Assembly (NCBI GenBank): GCA_037127255.1
Contig: JBANSL010000008.1
Coordinates: forward strand, 39,383,373-39,447,372
Direction of reading: 5' to 3'
Source of the DNA: Persicaria tinctoria
Taxonomy: Eukaryota; Streptophyta; Magnoliopsida; Caryophyllales; Polygonaceae
Length of the DNA: 64,000 nucleotides
The translations under genes were made by a program, and so were the position numbers. The notes under the pieces are model-generated. The model worked only from the letters and a program-made list of their open reading frames with translations. It was not told where the DNA came from and did not search any database. Positions 20,736 to 32,260 of the stretch are shown one piece after another (positions within the stretch are counted from its first letter, which is position 1; each line of letters opens with the position of its first letter).

Positions 20736-22940
20736 TTAGGTAGTGAGGTATCCAGCCCTATTAGGTAGTGTTGCTCCAGGAATGAAGTCAATTTGATGCT
20801 CTATTCCCCTTAGTGGTGGAAGACCATTGGAAATTTCTTCTTGGAACAAATCTTCAAATTCCTGCAACAAAGTAGAAATAAGTGGAGGTAGATCATTCAA
20901 ATCTTGAGAAACAAACAAACTATCTTTGAAAAGCGCAAGAAAACATGTTTTACTCCCCTGAATTGCATACTCCACTTCTTTCGCCTTGGCTAGGAGAATC
21001 TGGTGAGAACTAGCCATATTTGTACCAATAGCTAGTTTCTTCTTTTGCTTTCTTCTCTCCAAGTTAGCTACATGGTCAGCAACAATCTCATGAGGGGCCA
21101 TAGGATGAAGTGTAATTTTCTTACCTTCCATTTGGAATGTGTGCTCATTGGTGACTCCATTGTGGATGACACCACGATCATATTGCCATGGTCTCCCTAA
21201 AAGAAGGTGACACGCTGTCATGGGAAGAACATCACAAAGGATCTCATCTTTATACCCTCCAATTGCAAATGCAATCATTGTTTGCTTGTCTACTCTTAGA
21301 GGTGCCTTGGAATTCAGCCAATTCAAGGTGTATGGTTGCGGATGTGGGCTGGATTGGAGGTTAAACCTATCTACAACTTCTTGATCAATAAGATTGCAAT
21401 AAGATCCTCCATCAACTATCACACTACATACCTTGTCTTTGATGAGGAATCGAGTATGGAAGAGGGTCTCTCTTTGATTGGGCAAAGAAGGAGCATCATT
21501 GGAGATCAATGCTCTCTTCACCACAAAACATTCTCCAACAGCCGCATTAGCATGAATCTCCTCTTCCTCATCTCCTAAGGTTGGCTCTTCTTGACTATCC
21601 TCCTCAGATTCATACTCTCCTTGATCATTGAGTAGCACTTGCTTTCGAGTAGGGCATTCCCTAGAGAAATGACCCCTGCCCAAGCACTTGAAGCACTTGA
21701 GGTCCCGAGTACGAGATTCAGATTCACCCCTTGGATTCGGAACATTAGGCTTGTGGCTTCTTGGGTCTTGGCTTGGAGGTTGAGTTTCTCGCCGTGTGGA
21801 TGGCCTAGAGGGCTCACTCCTTGGCTCAATGTGACGTGGATTTGAGGTAGCTCCTGCGCTAGGGTTAGAGCTCCAAGGTTTAGAGCCATGTGTTGACTTT
21901 CTCCTTTGAAGGTTTTGGTACACTTGGTTAGTGTAATGCAGCACCTCCTCAACTTGAGTTCCCGCGCCAAAACGCTGCATTTCAACATGTGAAGTAATAT
22001 CTAAATTCAGCCCACCAATAAATTTTGAGATTACATACCTCTCGGGAAAGCGGATTCCCGATCTAAAAACAAGCTGCTTTAGTTCCTGGTAGAACTCATC
22101 GGGAGTGCGGGAGCCTTGCTTGATGCGTTCCAATTTGACTTGGACACGATCCACATAATCTTCGGGCACAAATCTTTCTCTTAGGGCTGTTTTGAGATCC
22201 TCCCAAGTGGTGATAGGAGGGTATCCCATATATGCTCTCTCTTGCTTTTCTTCTTGCCACCATGAGTATGCAAAATCTGAAAAATGAATGGTAGCAACAG
22301 CCACCCTTTGAGCATCATGATAACCATAGTAATCGAAAATGGACTCAACTTTAGACTCCCAATCCATGTAGGCCTCAACATCAGAAGTTCCGGCAAATTG
22401 AGGGATGGTAAGCTTGACGCCATGGTGTTGATCTCGCCCCATATCTTGGCGATACTCACGCTCCTCATTTTGGTATCTCCTATGAAACATGCCATCAAAT
22501 CTAGCACGTTGAGCATGTGGATTGCGTCGGGGCATCCTAAGTGGTTGAGGTTGTTGTGGGTGTGGTGGATCTTGAGTATAGTGAGCTCGTTGATTCTCCC
22601 TGCGATCATTAACACTTATGTTATCATCAAAATCAGTTTGGTAATTATGTGGTCGTCGGGGCCATGTCTCATTGTAAGGGCCTCTAGTTTGACCACGCCC
22701 TTGTGGAGTCCCATTGGGCTCGCTCTCATGACCTGAGTCATGTGGCTCATCATTTCTTCCATTGGTTCTAGTACCACTAATTCTTTGATCAATCCTTTCA
22801 TCTAGGACTCTCAATAATTCAGCCCTAGTCCTCTCATACTCTTCTTGTCTCGCAGCCACATCTTCTTCCTTAGATTGTCTAAGAGCGGCATGCAAATCAG
22901 CTAGGGTGGCAGCTCTTCCTTCATTTCCTGCATTAGACAT
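20736..22940 (-). CDS. C1 Gag-protease
   Basis: 734 codons from ATG 22940 ([10 protein letters not shown]). The N-terminal charged, coiled-coil-like stretch ([20 protein letters not shown]) is unlike A gag. Capsid-like domain follows ([20 protein letters not shown] to [16 protein letters not shown]). CCHC knuckle [14 protein letters not shown] near residue 415, protease motif [11 protein letters not shown] near 507, then [18 protein letters not shown]. It ends at LPNRAGY plus stops, where the RT should follow. A short repeat (CACTACCTAATAG occurring twice within about 30 bases) sits at the break. Confidence 0.88.
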   Translation of the reverse strand: MSNAGNEGRAATLADLHAALRQSKEEDVAARQEEYERTRAELLRVLDERIDQRISGTRTNGRNDEPHDSGHESEPNGTPQGRGQTRGPYNETWPRRPHNYQTDFDDNISVNDRRENQRAHYTQDPPHPQQPQPLRMPRRNPHAQRARFDGMFHRRYQNEEREYRQDMGRDQHHGVKLTIPQFAGTSDVEAYMDWESKVESIFDYYGYHDAQRVAVATIHFSDFAYSWWQEEKQERAYMGYPPITTWEDLKTALRERFVPEDYVDRVQVKLERIKQGSRTPDEFYQELKQLVFRSGIRFPERYVISKFIGGLNLDITSHVEMQRFGAGTQVEEVLHYTNQVYQNLQRRKSTHGSKPWSSNPSAGATSNPRHIEPRSEPSRPSTRRETQPPSQDPRSHKPNVPNPRGESESRTRDLKCFKCLGRGHFSRECPTRKQVLLNDQGEYESEEDSQEEPTLGDEEEEIHANAAVGECFVVKRALISNDAPSLPNQRETLFHTRFLIKDKVCSVIVDGGSYCNLIDQEVVDRFNLQSSPHPQPYTLNWLNSKAPLRVDKQTMIAFAIGGYKDEILCDVLPMTACHLLLGRPWQYDRGVIHNGVTNEHTFQMEGKKITLHPMAPHEIVADHVANLERRKQKKKLAIGTNMASSHQILLAKAKEVEYAIQGSKTCFLALFKDSLFVSQDLNDLPPLISTLLQEFEDLFQEEISNGLPPLRGIEHQIDFIPGATLPNRAGYLTT

Positions 22941-23998
22941 GTTTTCCTACACACAAAATGCAGAAACAAAAGGGAAAAACAAAAAAGAACCGAGAAAATC
23001 ACAAAAACATGCAAACACGTTAGGGTTAGAAATCAAAAGATCTCTCTCTCACCTCCCTCATATACTTTCACTCATGATTTTTTCTTTTGGGGGTGAAACT
23101 TTCCCTCGCTTTGAATGTGATCTCACTTTACTCAAAACTCAGATTGTAAGCACACAAGTATGCAAACGGTACTTCTTCAAGCAAGCAATGTGAGGATGCT
23201 TCTTCCTTGCTAGAACAAGGTCTATCTCCGCTGATCCAATGCAGCTTAGTGATGTTGTCCTGGAAACTCACACAAAGTATCAAAAGCACAAGCCAAGGCA
23301 AGCCCAAAGGCGAGTAATTACCAAATTCCAAAATCAAGTAAGTAATGCTCGAATGGGAAAAACAAGGTTTAGACAAGGCAAAGAACAAGGCTTGGAGTAG
23401 CTAGTGATATGATGAGAATGTCTTGTTTTCGAGAACAACAACAACACAACTTGCACTTCAAATGCTCACAACTTGCACATAGAACAACTTTTGGAGCTTT
23501 TCTAACTTCTTCTCTTTTTCTTTTCTTTTCTCTTTTTTTTTCTGTTTTTTTTTTCTTTTCTATTTTCCAGAATCCAAGAACATAAACAACACTTGCAAAT
23601 CAGAACTTACTTCAATCTTCAAACACTTATCAAGCACATTCCATCAATACATCATCCCCATATACTATGCAAAGCATTAGGAGAATAATGGTGCAACACT
23701 TTAGAGGGTGAAGTTCAGATTTTGGGTAAGAAGGATGAAGGTTCATGCAAACACACAAGAACACTGGATACAAGCATAGAAAACCGAAATAACAATGGAT
23801 AGATCTGATTTTTTTTTTTTTTTTTTGCAGATCTTAAACACACATATATAAAGGTAGAAAGGATGAAAAAATGATGGGAAAAGACTGGAAAAAATCAGGA
23901 ACAAGGATGGATAGAAATGGCTGAAAATCGAGCAAAACAAACCGAAAATGGAGAGGTAATTCGTACCCCTTTGGCTTAAGAAACTTACCTTGAAGATA
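22941..23998 (-). other. C1 5' leader
   Basis: Non-coding leader with T-rich runs at about 23515-23560 and a T/A run at 23811-23826. It has no TCGAGT array, unlike A and B. No gene seen. Confidence 0.6.
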
Positions 23999-24010
23999 GC
24001 TCTGATACCA
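23999..24010 (-). other. Primer binding site of C1
   Basis: GCTCTGATACCA, element sense TGGTATCAGAGC, two bases from the LTR-C end at 24013. Confidence 0.9.
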
Positions 24011-24012
24011 CT

Positions 24013-24088
24013 TGATGAGTTTCCCCTTTAGGATCCTTAAATCTCAGTACAAAGTAAGTCCGAACAATCCCTACAACAATCAGTCTTG
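24013..24088 (-). repeat. LTR-C stub, 5' LTR of C1
   Basis: Only the last 76 bases or so of the 5' LTR remain (TGATGAGTTTCCCC on the plus strand, then similarity to 17415-17490). Sequence then changes to a B-element internal 3' end at about 24089. Confidence 0.8.
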
Positions 24089-25331
24089 AGAAGAGTTTCC
24101 ATGGACATGAAGTATTCGATCCAGGAGTTCGTGTGGATGCCTTTGCGGAATCAAATGCGACCTTGGATTCGATGACGAATCCTTTTCAAGAAAGGGAGAT
24201 TGATGCGGGACCATCAGAGACACCATCCACGACACCTCCGGACACACCTATGATTCGAGATTATGAGGATGATGTCCTTCTCAAGAGGAAGAAGAAGGCT
24301 CCACCATGGGAAGAAGTCCCAAGGTGCAAGCTTGGATTAAATGACGTTTTGGTTCGTTCATAGTCATTTGACAGCTTTTCGACGTCTCGGTAAAATGGGT
24401 CGTACGGATTCAATATTTATCAGATTGAGGCGTGCCATACCTTGTTGGAACGAGGACGAAGAGATCTACAACTTTGCTGTTGAAGGTTTTTCCAGATTCG
24501 ACCTCGAGATTGGACGAAAATGCACATCTTTGCAAGTTGTCACTGTTTTGACGGGAATGGATCCTATTAGGCCGAAATTGGGCTTTTCTACATGTTATTT
24601 TTAGAGACCTTATTTACTTATGTTTTAGGTGTTTAATTTAGTTGTTTATTTTATTCACTTCAATCGGCCCATCAGGCTTTAGAGTAGTCTATATATTTCG
24701 ATTTCATACATTGTAAACATTCAGCTTTCAATGAATAGAATTAGTTCTCTCAAACTTGTGTGAAACACATTGAGTGATGTTGATCCAACTAGAGCTGTGC
24801 TCGTTGATCACGAATTGGTATCTATCTCAGCTTGGTTTGCTTTGTGCTCATCAACTTCGCAAGACTTGGTGATCCTAGTATCCACAAGCCCCCTCCTTGT
24901 GCCTTCAAGTTGTCCGCTTGATTGTGTAGGGTTGTAGAGGCGGGTTGTGTAGTCATTGGTATTGGTTCCTACCCTCTGAGGAGGCATGGGGTCTTTATCT
25001 TGTTCTTCATAGATCGACTCAGTCCATATCAGGTCGTGTCTTTCCATTCTTGCAATTCAATTTCGAGTCTTTATTCATTTTTATTCGAGTCTTGTTATTT
25101 CTTCATTGTCGACATCGAGTTCAGTTCTGATCTTGATGTTCTTGCATCGTTCTTGGTTGATCTTGAGCATTCTTGATCGATTCTTGAATATTGTTTGCTG
25201 CGTTCTTTGAGTCTTGTTGAATTCTTGATCATTCTTGATTGTTTCTTGCAGATGGAATCATCTTGTTGAGTCTTTCTTTAGTTCTTGCTTGTTGTCGAAG
25301 ATCGGACCAACCTACGGCTAACCCCGTATCA
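24089..25331 (+). mobile_element. 5'-truncated B element: internal end plus LTR-B
   Basis: 24089-24200 matches the last internal bases of N1 (for example TTCGATCCAGGAG and the purine tract AAGAAAGGGAGAT). LTR-B follows at 24201-25331 (1131 bp), ending ACCCCGTATCA. The tail frame stays open across the LTR start and ends at 24363 with the KRKKKAPPWEEV tail. No 5' LTR, gag or TSD; the left edge is fused to LTR-C. Confidence 0.85.
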
Positions 25332-25396
25332 GTGGGGCTGTAAAGTTGAGTTTTCTATTGCTTGAGGACAAGCAAAGGTTCAAGTGTGGGGGAATT
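25332..25396 (+). other. Athila/Tat-type polypurine tract region
   Basis: Contains GCTTGAGGACAAGCAAAGG and AAGTGTGGGGGAATT immediately before a TGATAG LTR start. This GTGTGGGGGA tract is typical of Tat/Athila elements. It probably continues the T element cut at 17414. Confidence 0.6.
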
Positions 25397-26773
25397 TGAT
25401 AGAGCATGATTAGTGTTGCATTATAGAATGCATTTAGCATAATTTAGTTGTAAATAGTGCATATTTTAGTTACAATTACATGTAAATGTGGATCCGACGA
25501 GGAATTAGGAGACTATTGGATGAAGGAAGATTCAAGTTGAGGAAGAAAAGTGAAGAGCACGGGAGCGGAGTCGAATTTCGAAAGCCTAAGTGAATAACAA
25601 GTCATCAAAAGTTTTCGCCAGACATGCTGAATTTGTTTCGCACTTTTAGGAGGCCTCGGTGGTCCGATTGACTATTATAATCATGCGTTAGAAAGCCCTC
25701 TTCGAAATCTACAACATTCGTGTTGACATCGAGACCAAATTCGAAACGGAAAAATCGTTGTGAACAGTAAAAGCCGCCCAGCGGCCAAGCTAGCCGCCCC
25801 GCAGCCCGAACCTCTGACGAGCAATTTCACTGATCGCCGGCTGCCCCGTGGCCTGGGTTGGCTGCCCCGCGGCCCTCACAGAAACACGCCGTTCAGAATA
25901 GGACTTTAATTAGGGTTTTTGTTTTATTTTTTGGCCCACTTGTTAGAGGCTTTATAAGACTTTTCTAGTTTATTATTTCATTAACCTTATACACATTATT
26001 CCATTGTTGAGAGCGCCGTTGAGCATGAGCAACTAAACTCTCAAGGTTTCGCCTACAGTTTGGATCTTTGATTGTTGAATTGTGAGTTTCTTAATCTAGT
26101 TCTTATTCCTATTCCAATGTTTTGACTTCTTTGTGCTTAATTGCTTGAATGTGTTTTATTCTCTCTGGCCTGGCCGACTAGTTAGAGTAGATTCATTCAC
26201 TTGCTAGGGTTTTGTAGATTTCTCGTAGCGAACCTTAACCCAAGTGGCAATCATATCCCTTTAGGACTCGTTGGACTAATTGGATGTGTAGGAAGTTGAA
26301 TATTTGTTAAATATCGACTCGTAGCTTGATATTGCATGTACCTTGGTTAATTCATATTTTTAATGCTATCTCTAGGTTAAATCTTAACCGTGTTAGGGTT
26401 ATTTAGAGATAAGGGTTGCTAGGACTCATAGGACTAGTAATTTACATAAGATCTGGACAAGGACATCGATAGGAAAAGACAAGAAATAGAGGCTGAAACT
26501 AGGATCGAATTCATCAATCGAAGTGATAAATTGTAGGTGAACCTATTTCTCTCCACTTCATTCTAAAACCAATTTCCTTTGTTTACTTACTTCCGCTTTG
26601 ATAAAAGGCGGATCTTTTTCACACCCAAAAACCCCCCATATTCTTACTAGCGATTAGAATTGATATTTGAATTGAATATATTTCCATGTGGATCGATCTC
26701 TTGCTTACACACTATACTAGTTGTGAGTTTGAGTATTCTTTGGCAAGAACAACGACATGTTTTCCTCTTGTCA
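25397..26773 (+). repeat. LTR-G, Athila/Tat-like, 3' end uncertain
   Basis: Starts TGATAGAGCATG after the purine tract. About 1.38 kb to the point (CTTGTCA, 26773) where E-type sequence takes over. It has a GC-rich GCCGCCC patch near 25790-25880 and a TTTATAAGAC block near 25950 that could be the promoter. I have no second copy to fix the right end. Confidence 0.5.
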
Positions 26774-28055
26774 CTCGACAAAACAGAACTCGAGATCGAC
26801 TAAAGATAACGACGACAGAAACTTCAGAATCGACAACAGAAACTCGATCCAAACAACACGTAACTCGATCTCGACTAACAGCCAACTCGAGATCGACTCA
26901 AACTACTCTAGATCGACAACAAAACAGAAACTGTAAATTTGCAACTTCGAACACAGAACCCAGATTTCGGACGAAGTAAACTCAATATATAAAATGACTT
27001 CCAAAGCCGGGGTATCAACACCACAACGATAACCATGCAAAGTAATACATAAAGGCATAAAAGATCATGGTTTCCATAAAAATAACTTTCGTTATTAACA
27101 AATAGGAATATAGAGGTTTTCGCATAAACCCTAATTGTTACTAACCCTTTTTCACATAATTAATCCAAGTGGCATTAAGATCACTTTCGCTTCAATAACA
27201 CAAACAAGGATCACCTTCAACTCTCGCAAAAGAATCATGCTCATAGGGATAGAAGACGAATTGCATAACAAGATCAAACCTTTAACGCATCACCTCACAT
27301 GGCCACCGTCAGGCTCACCCCAACCCCAGAAGTGGGTGGACTACTCGCTCTTCATTATCAAGAAAATCATTAATAAACAAAAGAAACTAACTTGCATTAA
27401 AATAAACCATAGAGAGCTTACAACCCAACAAGCCAAATCCGCTTTCGCCTTTCCACCTTGCTCACCACAAACTCTCTCTCTCTCTCTCTCTCTCTATGAA
27501 ACTACTTACTTGTTCTCTCTAAAATTGAATGATGAAAAACCAGCCCCTAAGGCTTTATTTATAGCCTTCTACTCCTTGCTATTCAAGGATAGAATATCTC
27601 TATCTTTATTTAAATCTATATCTAAAAGCTTAATGATAAATAAATGCGATAAAGGAATTAAATCTAAAAGGGAAATTATATATATAGTAGGTAAATCTTC
27701 CATGTGTTGATAAGTCTTCTCTCCATAGATAGATGTTGATAGATCTCGGCCAAACTCGAATTCCTTCGGCTCTAAGGACTCCCAAAGCGCGTAGGACAGC
27801 AAACCGCGTAACGCGGCTTCGGACACGGTTTCCTCGATCTCGACTACAGCTACTCGAGATCGAGTAACATGGTCGTCGACTATGGCTCGGCTGGGCGTCT
27901 CGGGTAGCTGGTACTCGATCCGGCTCGGACAGGCTCCACAGGTTTCGTCGAGATCGGGTAATTCTTGATACGGCTTCTCGACCTGGCTCAACTCCTCGAC
28001 TCTGGACATGGCATCAGGGTTTGTCGATCTCGACCAGGTTATATGAGAATGAATC
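26774..28055 (-). repeat. LTR-E-like segment, left copy
   Basis: Matches 33198-34473 closely, and in the middle the reverse complement of LTR-E (for example the block around 47390-47500). It is rich in CTCGAGATCGA/TCGATCTCGA words at both ends and has a (TC)n tract at about 27470-27495. It encodes nothing that I recognise. Minus strand by comparison with the primer site at 32215-32235. Confidence 0.7.
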
Positions 28056-28147
28056 TGATGTGATCACACCTAGGATCAATCAAGAAGCTAGACCTACCAA
28101 AGCTCCAAATGAGCAGCCTCTCGGATCCATCACTCGAGCTCGGGCAA
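28056..28147 (+). repeat. LTR-C 5' fragment
   Basis: First 92 bases of LTR-C (TGATGTGATCACACC to CGAGCTCGGGCAA), preceded by GAATC exactly as in the full solo LTR-C at 34474. It ends abruptly against E-type coding sequence. Confidence 0.85.
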
Positions 28148-29444
28148 TGGTACTCGATCTCGACGAGTTTTCAGCTTCTAGTGGTGGACTGCTCGAGGAT
28201 GCAGGAGCTGGGGAGGGTGAGGCTTGGTCGATCTCGACAAGGTTAGTCGATCTCGAGGAGTCTGGCCCGTCTGGTGGAATCAGCGTCGAGGAAGGTGAAG
28301 TCGATGCAGCAGAGAGTTGGTCAATCTCGAGTAACTTACTCGATCTTGAGGAATTATGCGTTTCAGGTTGGCTGCTCGACGATGCTGGTCCTGGGGGTGG
28401 TTTCTGGGTTTGGTCGATATCGACTAGAGTCCTCGATATCGAGGAATTTTTATCGACTACGACCCCATACTTGTATCCTGTCAAAGCATCCGAAAAATAG
28501 TTAGTCCAAATCGACATACCTTGGTTTGTGTCAAGTGGATCCCCTGTTTCATCGTTTAGGATGGCCATGATCTTCTCCACCTGGGCCTCCATATCCCTCT
28601 TTTCCAGCTCCTCGGGGGTCATATTTCTTACCTTGGGTTCCCCGCAAGTGATGTAACCAGCTAAGATAGATTTTACCTCTTCCATTGGACCTGTATGTCT
28701 TTCAGTTTTATTAAAGGAATACTCAATTACCTCATCGCTGATGTTGAAAGTGAGCACTCATTTCCTCACGCTTATGTTGGCATCAACCGTCGCCAAGAAG
28801 GGTCTTCCTAGAATAATTGGACAAGTAGGGTCTTCTGCCATATCAATAACTAAAAAATCAGCAGGGACGAAAAACTTACCTACTTGCACTGGCACATTGT
28901 CCACCATGCCTGTTGGAATGACCACAATGTTGTTGGCCATATACAGCTTAGCATCCAGAGGCTCTAGGGCACCTATCTTAATCTTGGACCAAATTGTTAA
29001 AGGCATTATGCTCACACTAGCTCCAAGATCACATAATGCATTAATTTTGTATGGACCAAATCCAATGTTTATAGCAAACTTACCTGGATCTGGCCTCTTC
29101 TCAAGTATGTCCAAATGGCTGCACTCCTCTATAATTTCAGCCATTGACCGCTTTTTGCTCAAAATCTCCTTCCGGAATTTGACATAGGATGGCATTTCAT
29201 TGAGAGCTTCTGTGAAGGGAATGGTGAAATTGAGTTTCTGAAGCATCTTGATGAAGCGCTGAAATTTCTTCTCTGCTGGGTCCTTTGGAGATTTTGTTGA
29301 GAAAGGCAGCTTCTTTTTCTGATTCAGAGCCAGAACTGATGTCGGAGGTGCTGCAACTTTCTCGATCTCGACCTGATCTTCCTCGATATCGACTACTATA
29401 GTCGATTTCGAGTTGTTGTTCAGTGCAGAAGAAGGATTTCCCAT
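28148..29444 (-). pseudogene. Athila-like protease and SRSS-repeat linker
   Basis: Protease domain of an Athila-type Gag-Pol, with FGPYKINALCDLGASVSIMP (DLGAS active site) and CPIILGRPFL. A TGA at 28760-28758 interrupts a frame that otherwise continues (LTFNISDEVIEYSF) into a low-complexity linker to about 28148. The linker repeats SRSS..LLEIDQ-like units; these are what the TCGATCTCGA DNA words encode. Upstream, an in-frame TAG lies near 29491. RT should follow but is replaced by the LTR-C fragment and the E segment. Dead copy. Confidence 0.85.
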
Positions 29445-29683
29445 TTGTTCCTCGAGATCGAGTTGACCTTGCTTGAGATCGACTAACTGCTAGTCGACGT
29501 CGACTTCCTGCCGGTCGATGTCGAGTTGTTTCTCAGCTTCTTCGCTCTGCTGCTTTCCGACCTCTGGCTCTTGCAGTTGATGGCCGCTTCTGAGTTTCAC
29601 AGCAGCGATGTGTCCGGTCTTTCCCTTGGGATTTGGTTCTGAAGTTCCAGGGAGCGAACCTGACTGTTTGGGGATTCCTGCTG
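29445..29683 (-). other. Gag-protease spacer of the Athila-like element
   Basis: Non-open spacer with more CTCGAGATCGA, GTCGACGTCGAC and TCGATGTCGAG words. In an intact copy it would be coding linker; here it has stops. Confidence 0.6.
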
Positions 29684-30671
29684 CTAGCTGGCCAATCTGT
29701 GTATCAACTGAGTGTAGACGGAGTTGAAGGATTGCTTAGGTTCTGAATGATTCCTCCGTATTTCATCTAGGACTGTCTGTAGATCATCCTTTTTCTGATC
29801 CCTTTCCGGATGTCCTGGAGCTCTGTTGGGCGGGGGGTTCATAGGGGCACCTTGGTTCCATTGTGGTTGTTGAAACCTTTGGTCCCCCATGTAGTGATTG
29901 GGACTCCCTGCGTAAGCTGCCTCTTCATGGTATTCTGCCAGCCTGACTTGCTCTATGTATGGGCACTCAGTAGTGATGTGCCTCTGTGATCCGCATTCAA
30001 TACAAGACTGGTTGACAGAAAGATACTTTACTTGTTTGAGGAGCTTCTTATTCTGATCTCTGTAGTACTTTTCCTTTACATCTGGATCAATCTCCTTAGG
30101 GGGCTCATAGAGGGGCATGGATGGTGCTGGCCTGGCGTAGGGGTTCTCCTCATAGGTGACTGGAGTCCCATACTTGTTGTCGTAATTGGTCAGCTTGTCG
30201 AGAGCAGCCCATGCGTCAGCAGGCGACATTGTCAGATACTCAAACTGAGTATATGTGTTGATTTTGTCCTTTGCAGCCAAGTTCACAGAATTGAAGAAGA
30301 TCTCTTGAACTATGCAGGGTTGATGTCTATGTGTAGGGTAGGATCGCAGTAGATCCTTATAGCGTTCCCAAACCTTTGCCAACGGCTCCCCAGGCTGCTG
30401 TTTGAAAGATGTGATCTTCTGGCGAAGGAGCGCTGTCTTAGTAGGAGGAAAGAATTTATTCAGATATTCCTGCTTTACTTGAGCCCATGTCGTGAGGGAT
30501 CGTGGTTTCAGTCCCTCCAGCCACTTCAATGCAGGACCAGCCAGAGACCAACGGAAAGCTTTTATCAGGACGTATTCCAAAGTGGTACCTTCAGCAAGAG
30601 TACGACACATGTCAATAAAGTTGGTAATATGACGCAGAAGGCATTCATTAAATCTACCATGAAAAGCATGA
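29684..30671 (-). pseudogene. Athila-like gag, main part
   Basis: Frame open from the LTR junction at 30671 to a stop at 29684. It contains the retrotransposon Gag core (AFRWSLAGPALKWLEGL, QEYLNKFFPPTKTALLRQKI, SFKQQPGEPLAKVWERYKDLL) and a zinc-knuckle-like CIECGSQRHITTEC, then a proline/glutamine-rich end. The N-terminal part is at 31797-32155 on the other side of a B-type LTR. Typical of Athila rather than CRM gag. Confidence 0.88.
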
Positions 30672-31796
30672 TGATACGGGGTTAGCCGTGGGATGGTCCG
30701 ATCTTCGACAATCAAGCAAGAACTCAAAGAAACAAACAAGAAAACAAGAACGCAGCAACTAGACTTAAAGAAACGATTCAAGAAAGCTCAAGATTCGTTC
30801 AAGACTCAACAAGAAACATCAAGATCAGCAAGAACTTAATGTCGACAGCAATAGGAACAACAAAGACTCGATAAAGATAGATAAAGACTCGAAATTGAAT
30901 GCAAGAATTGAAAGACACGACCGATAAGGACTGAGTCGATCTATATAGAACAAGATAAAGACCCCCAGGCCTCCGAAGAGGGTAGGAACCAATACCAATG
31001 ACTATATAACCCGCCTCTACAACCCTACACAACCAAGCGGATAACTTGGAGGCACAAGGAGAGGGCTCGTGGATGCTTGATAGCACCAATCCTATGACGA
31101 CAATCGACACACACCATGCATGATGGATAGCACCAATCCTATGAAGAGAATCGACACACACCAAACATGTGGTAGCACCAACCCACCAAAGAGGATCGAC
31201 ACACACAAGACAAACCAAGCTAAGAACAACACATCGAAACCTATCCCACGCATGGGAACTCGGTTCCTCCCTAGGAGAACTCTCCAAATCTGACTTTTGT
31301 CAAAAATTCAATTCTAATATCTGATTTTATTGAATGAATAAAAACGTCTTAAATAGAAAACATAATCCTAGATAAAATCAAACTACTTGGTGGCCAAGGA
31401 AATATCTTAAAGATAGATTTTCCCTTTTCCACTTTATTTATCCTAGAAAATAAATATAAAAACTAATTAGATATAATATCAATTAATTGAAAAGTCAACT
31501 AATAGATATTATTCTAATTTACATTATTCCTAAATAAATATAAGGATAAAATAATAAATTAAATATGGAAAGATAAGGATTTTCGTCCAAACAGTGAACA
31601 GATGCAAAGATGTAGAATTTCGGCCATGTTCTCGGTGGATTCTGGAAAAACCTTTAACGGCAAAGTTGTAGATCTCTTCGTCCTCGTTCCGACAAGGTAT
31701 GGCACGATCCAATCCCATTAAAATGGACTCCTAACGACCCATTTTACTGAGACGTCGCAAAGCTGTCAAATCTGCTGAACGAATCCAAACGTGTTG
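30672..31796 (-). repeat. LTR-B variant inserted in Athila gag, U3 end missing
   Basis: The plus strand starts TGATACGGGGTTAGCCG (element LTR end) and follows LTR-B through the GGTATGGCAC and GACGTCGCAAAGCTGTCAAAT blocks. The outermost 150 bases or so of U3, with the coding tail start and TGATGCGGG, are absent at about 31796. No PBS follows the inner end and no TSD is readable, so it is a solo or truncated LTR. Confidence 0.8.
31080..31222 (-). repeat. Three tandem copies of a 45-50 bp unit inside the LTR
   Basis: TAGCACCAATCCTATGA...AATCGACACACACCA occurs twice and a diverged TAGCACCAACC...GATCGACACACACA a third time. Other LTR-B copies lack this expansion; it lies where they have the CTTGGTGATCC and TATCCACAAG blocks. 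Confidence 0.8.
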
Positions 31797-32155
31797 ATAA
31801 GCACCACTTGTTTTCCCTTCATCACATGATTTTTAATTCCAATAAAGAATTGAGTGCGAATTTCATAGTTGTTCTCAGGGATTAGAATGGCTGATTCAGG
31901 CACGACGAGAGTCGGGTGCATATAGTCCCCTGCCGTGGTTGGGTATAGGGAAAGCTCAACTTCTGCTTGTTCCCTTCCTGCTTTCTCAGCGGCGATAGCA
32001 GCATCTTTAGTGGTAAGTTCCCTTGTAAGCCTCGCAATCAACTGTTCCTGTGTTTCTGCGGCCGCCATGGCTCTTTTTAGCTTAGCCTGAATGTGTAAGA
32101 GGCGTTCCGGATCGTCTAAGCCGTCAAACTCAGGTGGTTGACCAGAACGGCGCAT
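31797..32155 (-). pseudogene. Athila-like gag, N-terminal piece
   Basis: From ATG 32155 (MRRSGQPPEF), a helical alanine/glutamate-rich stretch (RAMAAAETQEQLIARLTREL) followed by a region ending NHVMKGKQ at the junction with the B-type LTR. It belongs with 29684-30671; some codons between the two appear lost. Confidence 0.75.
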
Positions 32156-32214
32156 ACACCTGCAAAGTAACTCAAGAGAAAAGTGATATCTGACTACCTA
32201 AGGCGCGAATGATA

Positions 32215-32235
32215 GCTTCCCCGGCAACGTCGCCA
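32215..32235 (-). other. Primer binding site, tRNA-Asp type
   Basis: Plus-strand CCCCGGCAACGTCGCCA within GCTTCCCCGG...; in element sense it is the complement of the tRNA-Asp 3' end with one mismatch (GTCGCCA for GGCGCCA). This is the primer class usual for Athila/Tat elements. It places the 5' LTR to the right. Confidence 0.8.
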
Positions 32236-32260
32236 AAGCAAACAAAAGACAGAAACAAAG

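Larger units (their letters stand above)
17415..24088 (-). mobile_element. C1: CRM-like element of subfamily C, 5' LTR truncated
   Basis: In minus-strand order: a 76-bp stub of 5' LTR-C (24088-24013), primer site, leader, gag-protease, RT-RNase H-integrase running into the 3' LTR (18238-17415). It is more diverged from A than A is from B. The 5-mer left of it is CTGTG; the other TSD copy was lost with the 5' LTR, which is joined at 24088 to a B-element fragment. Confidence 0.88.

Noticed and set aside
22284..22736. Plus-strand ORF of 150 codons opposite C1 gag
   Set aside because: Antisense shadow of a well-supported Gag frame.
27135..27710. 191-codon ORF in the E-like segment, and its opposite-strand 146-codon frame
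   Set aside because: They overlap on opposite strands, include a (TC)n tract and have no recognisable domain; the second copy at 33661-34427 differs in length. Treated as chance.
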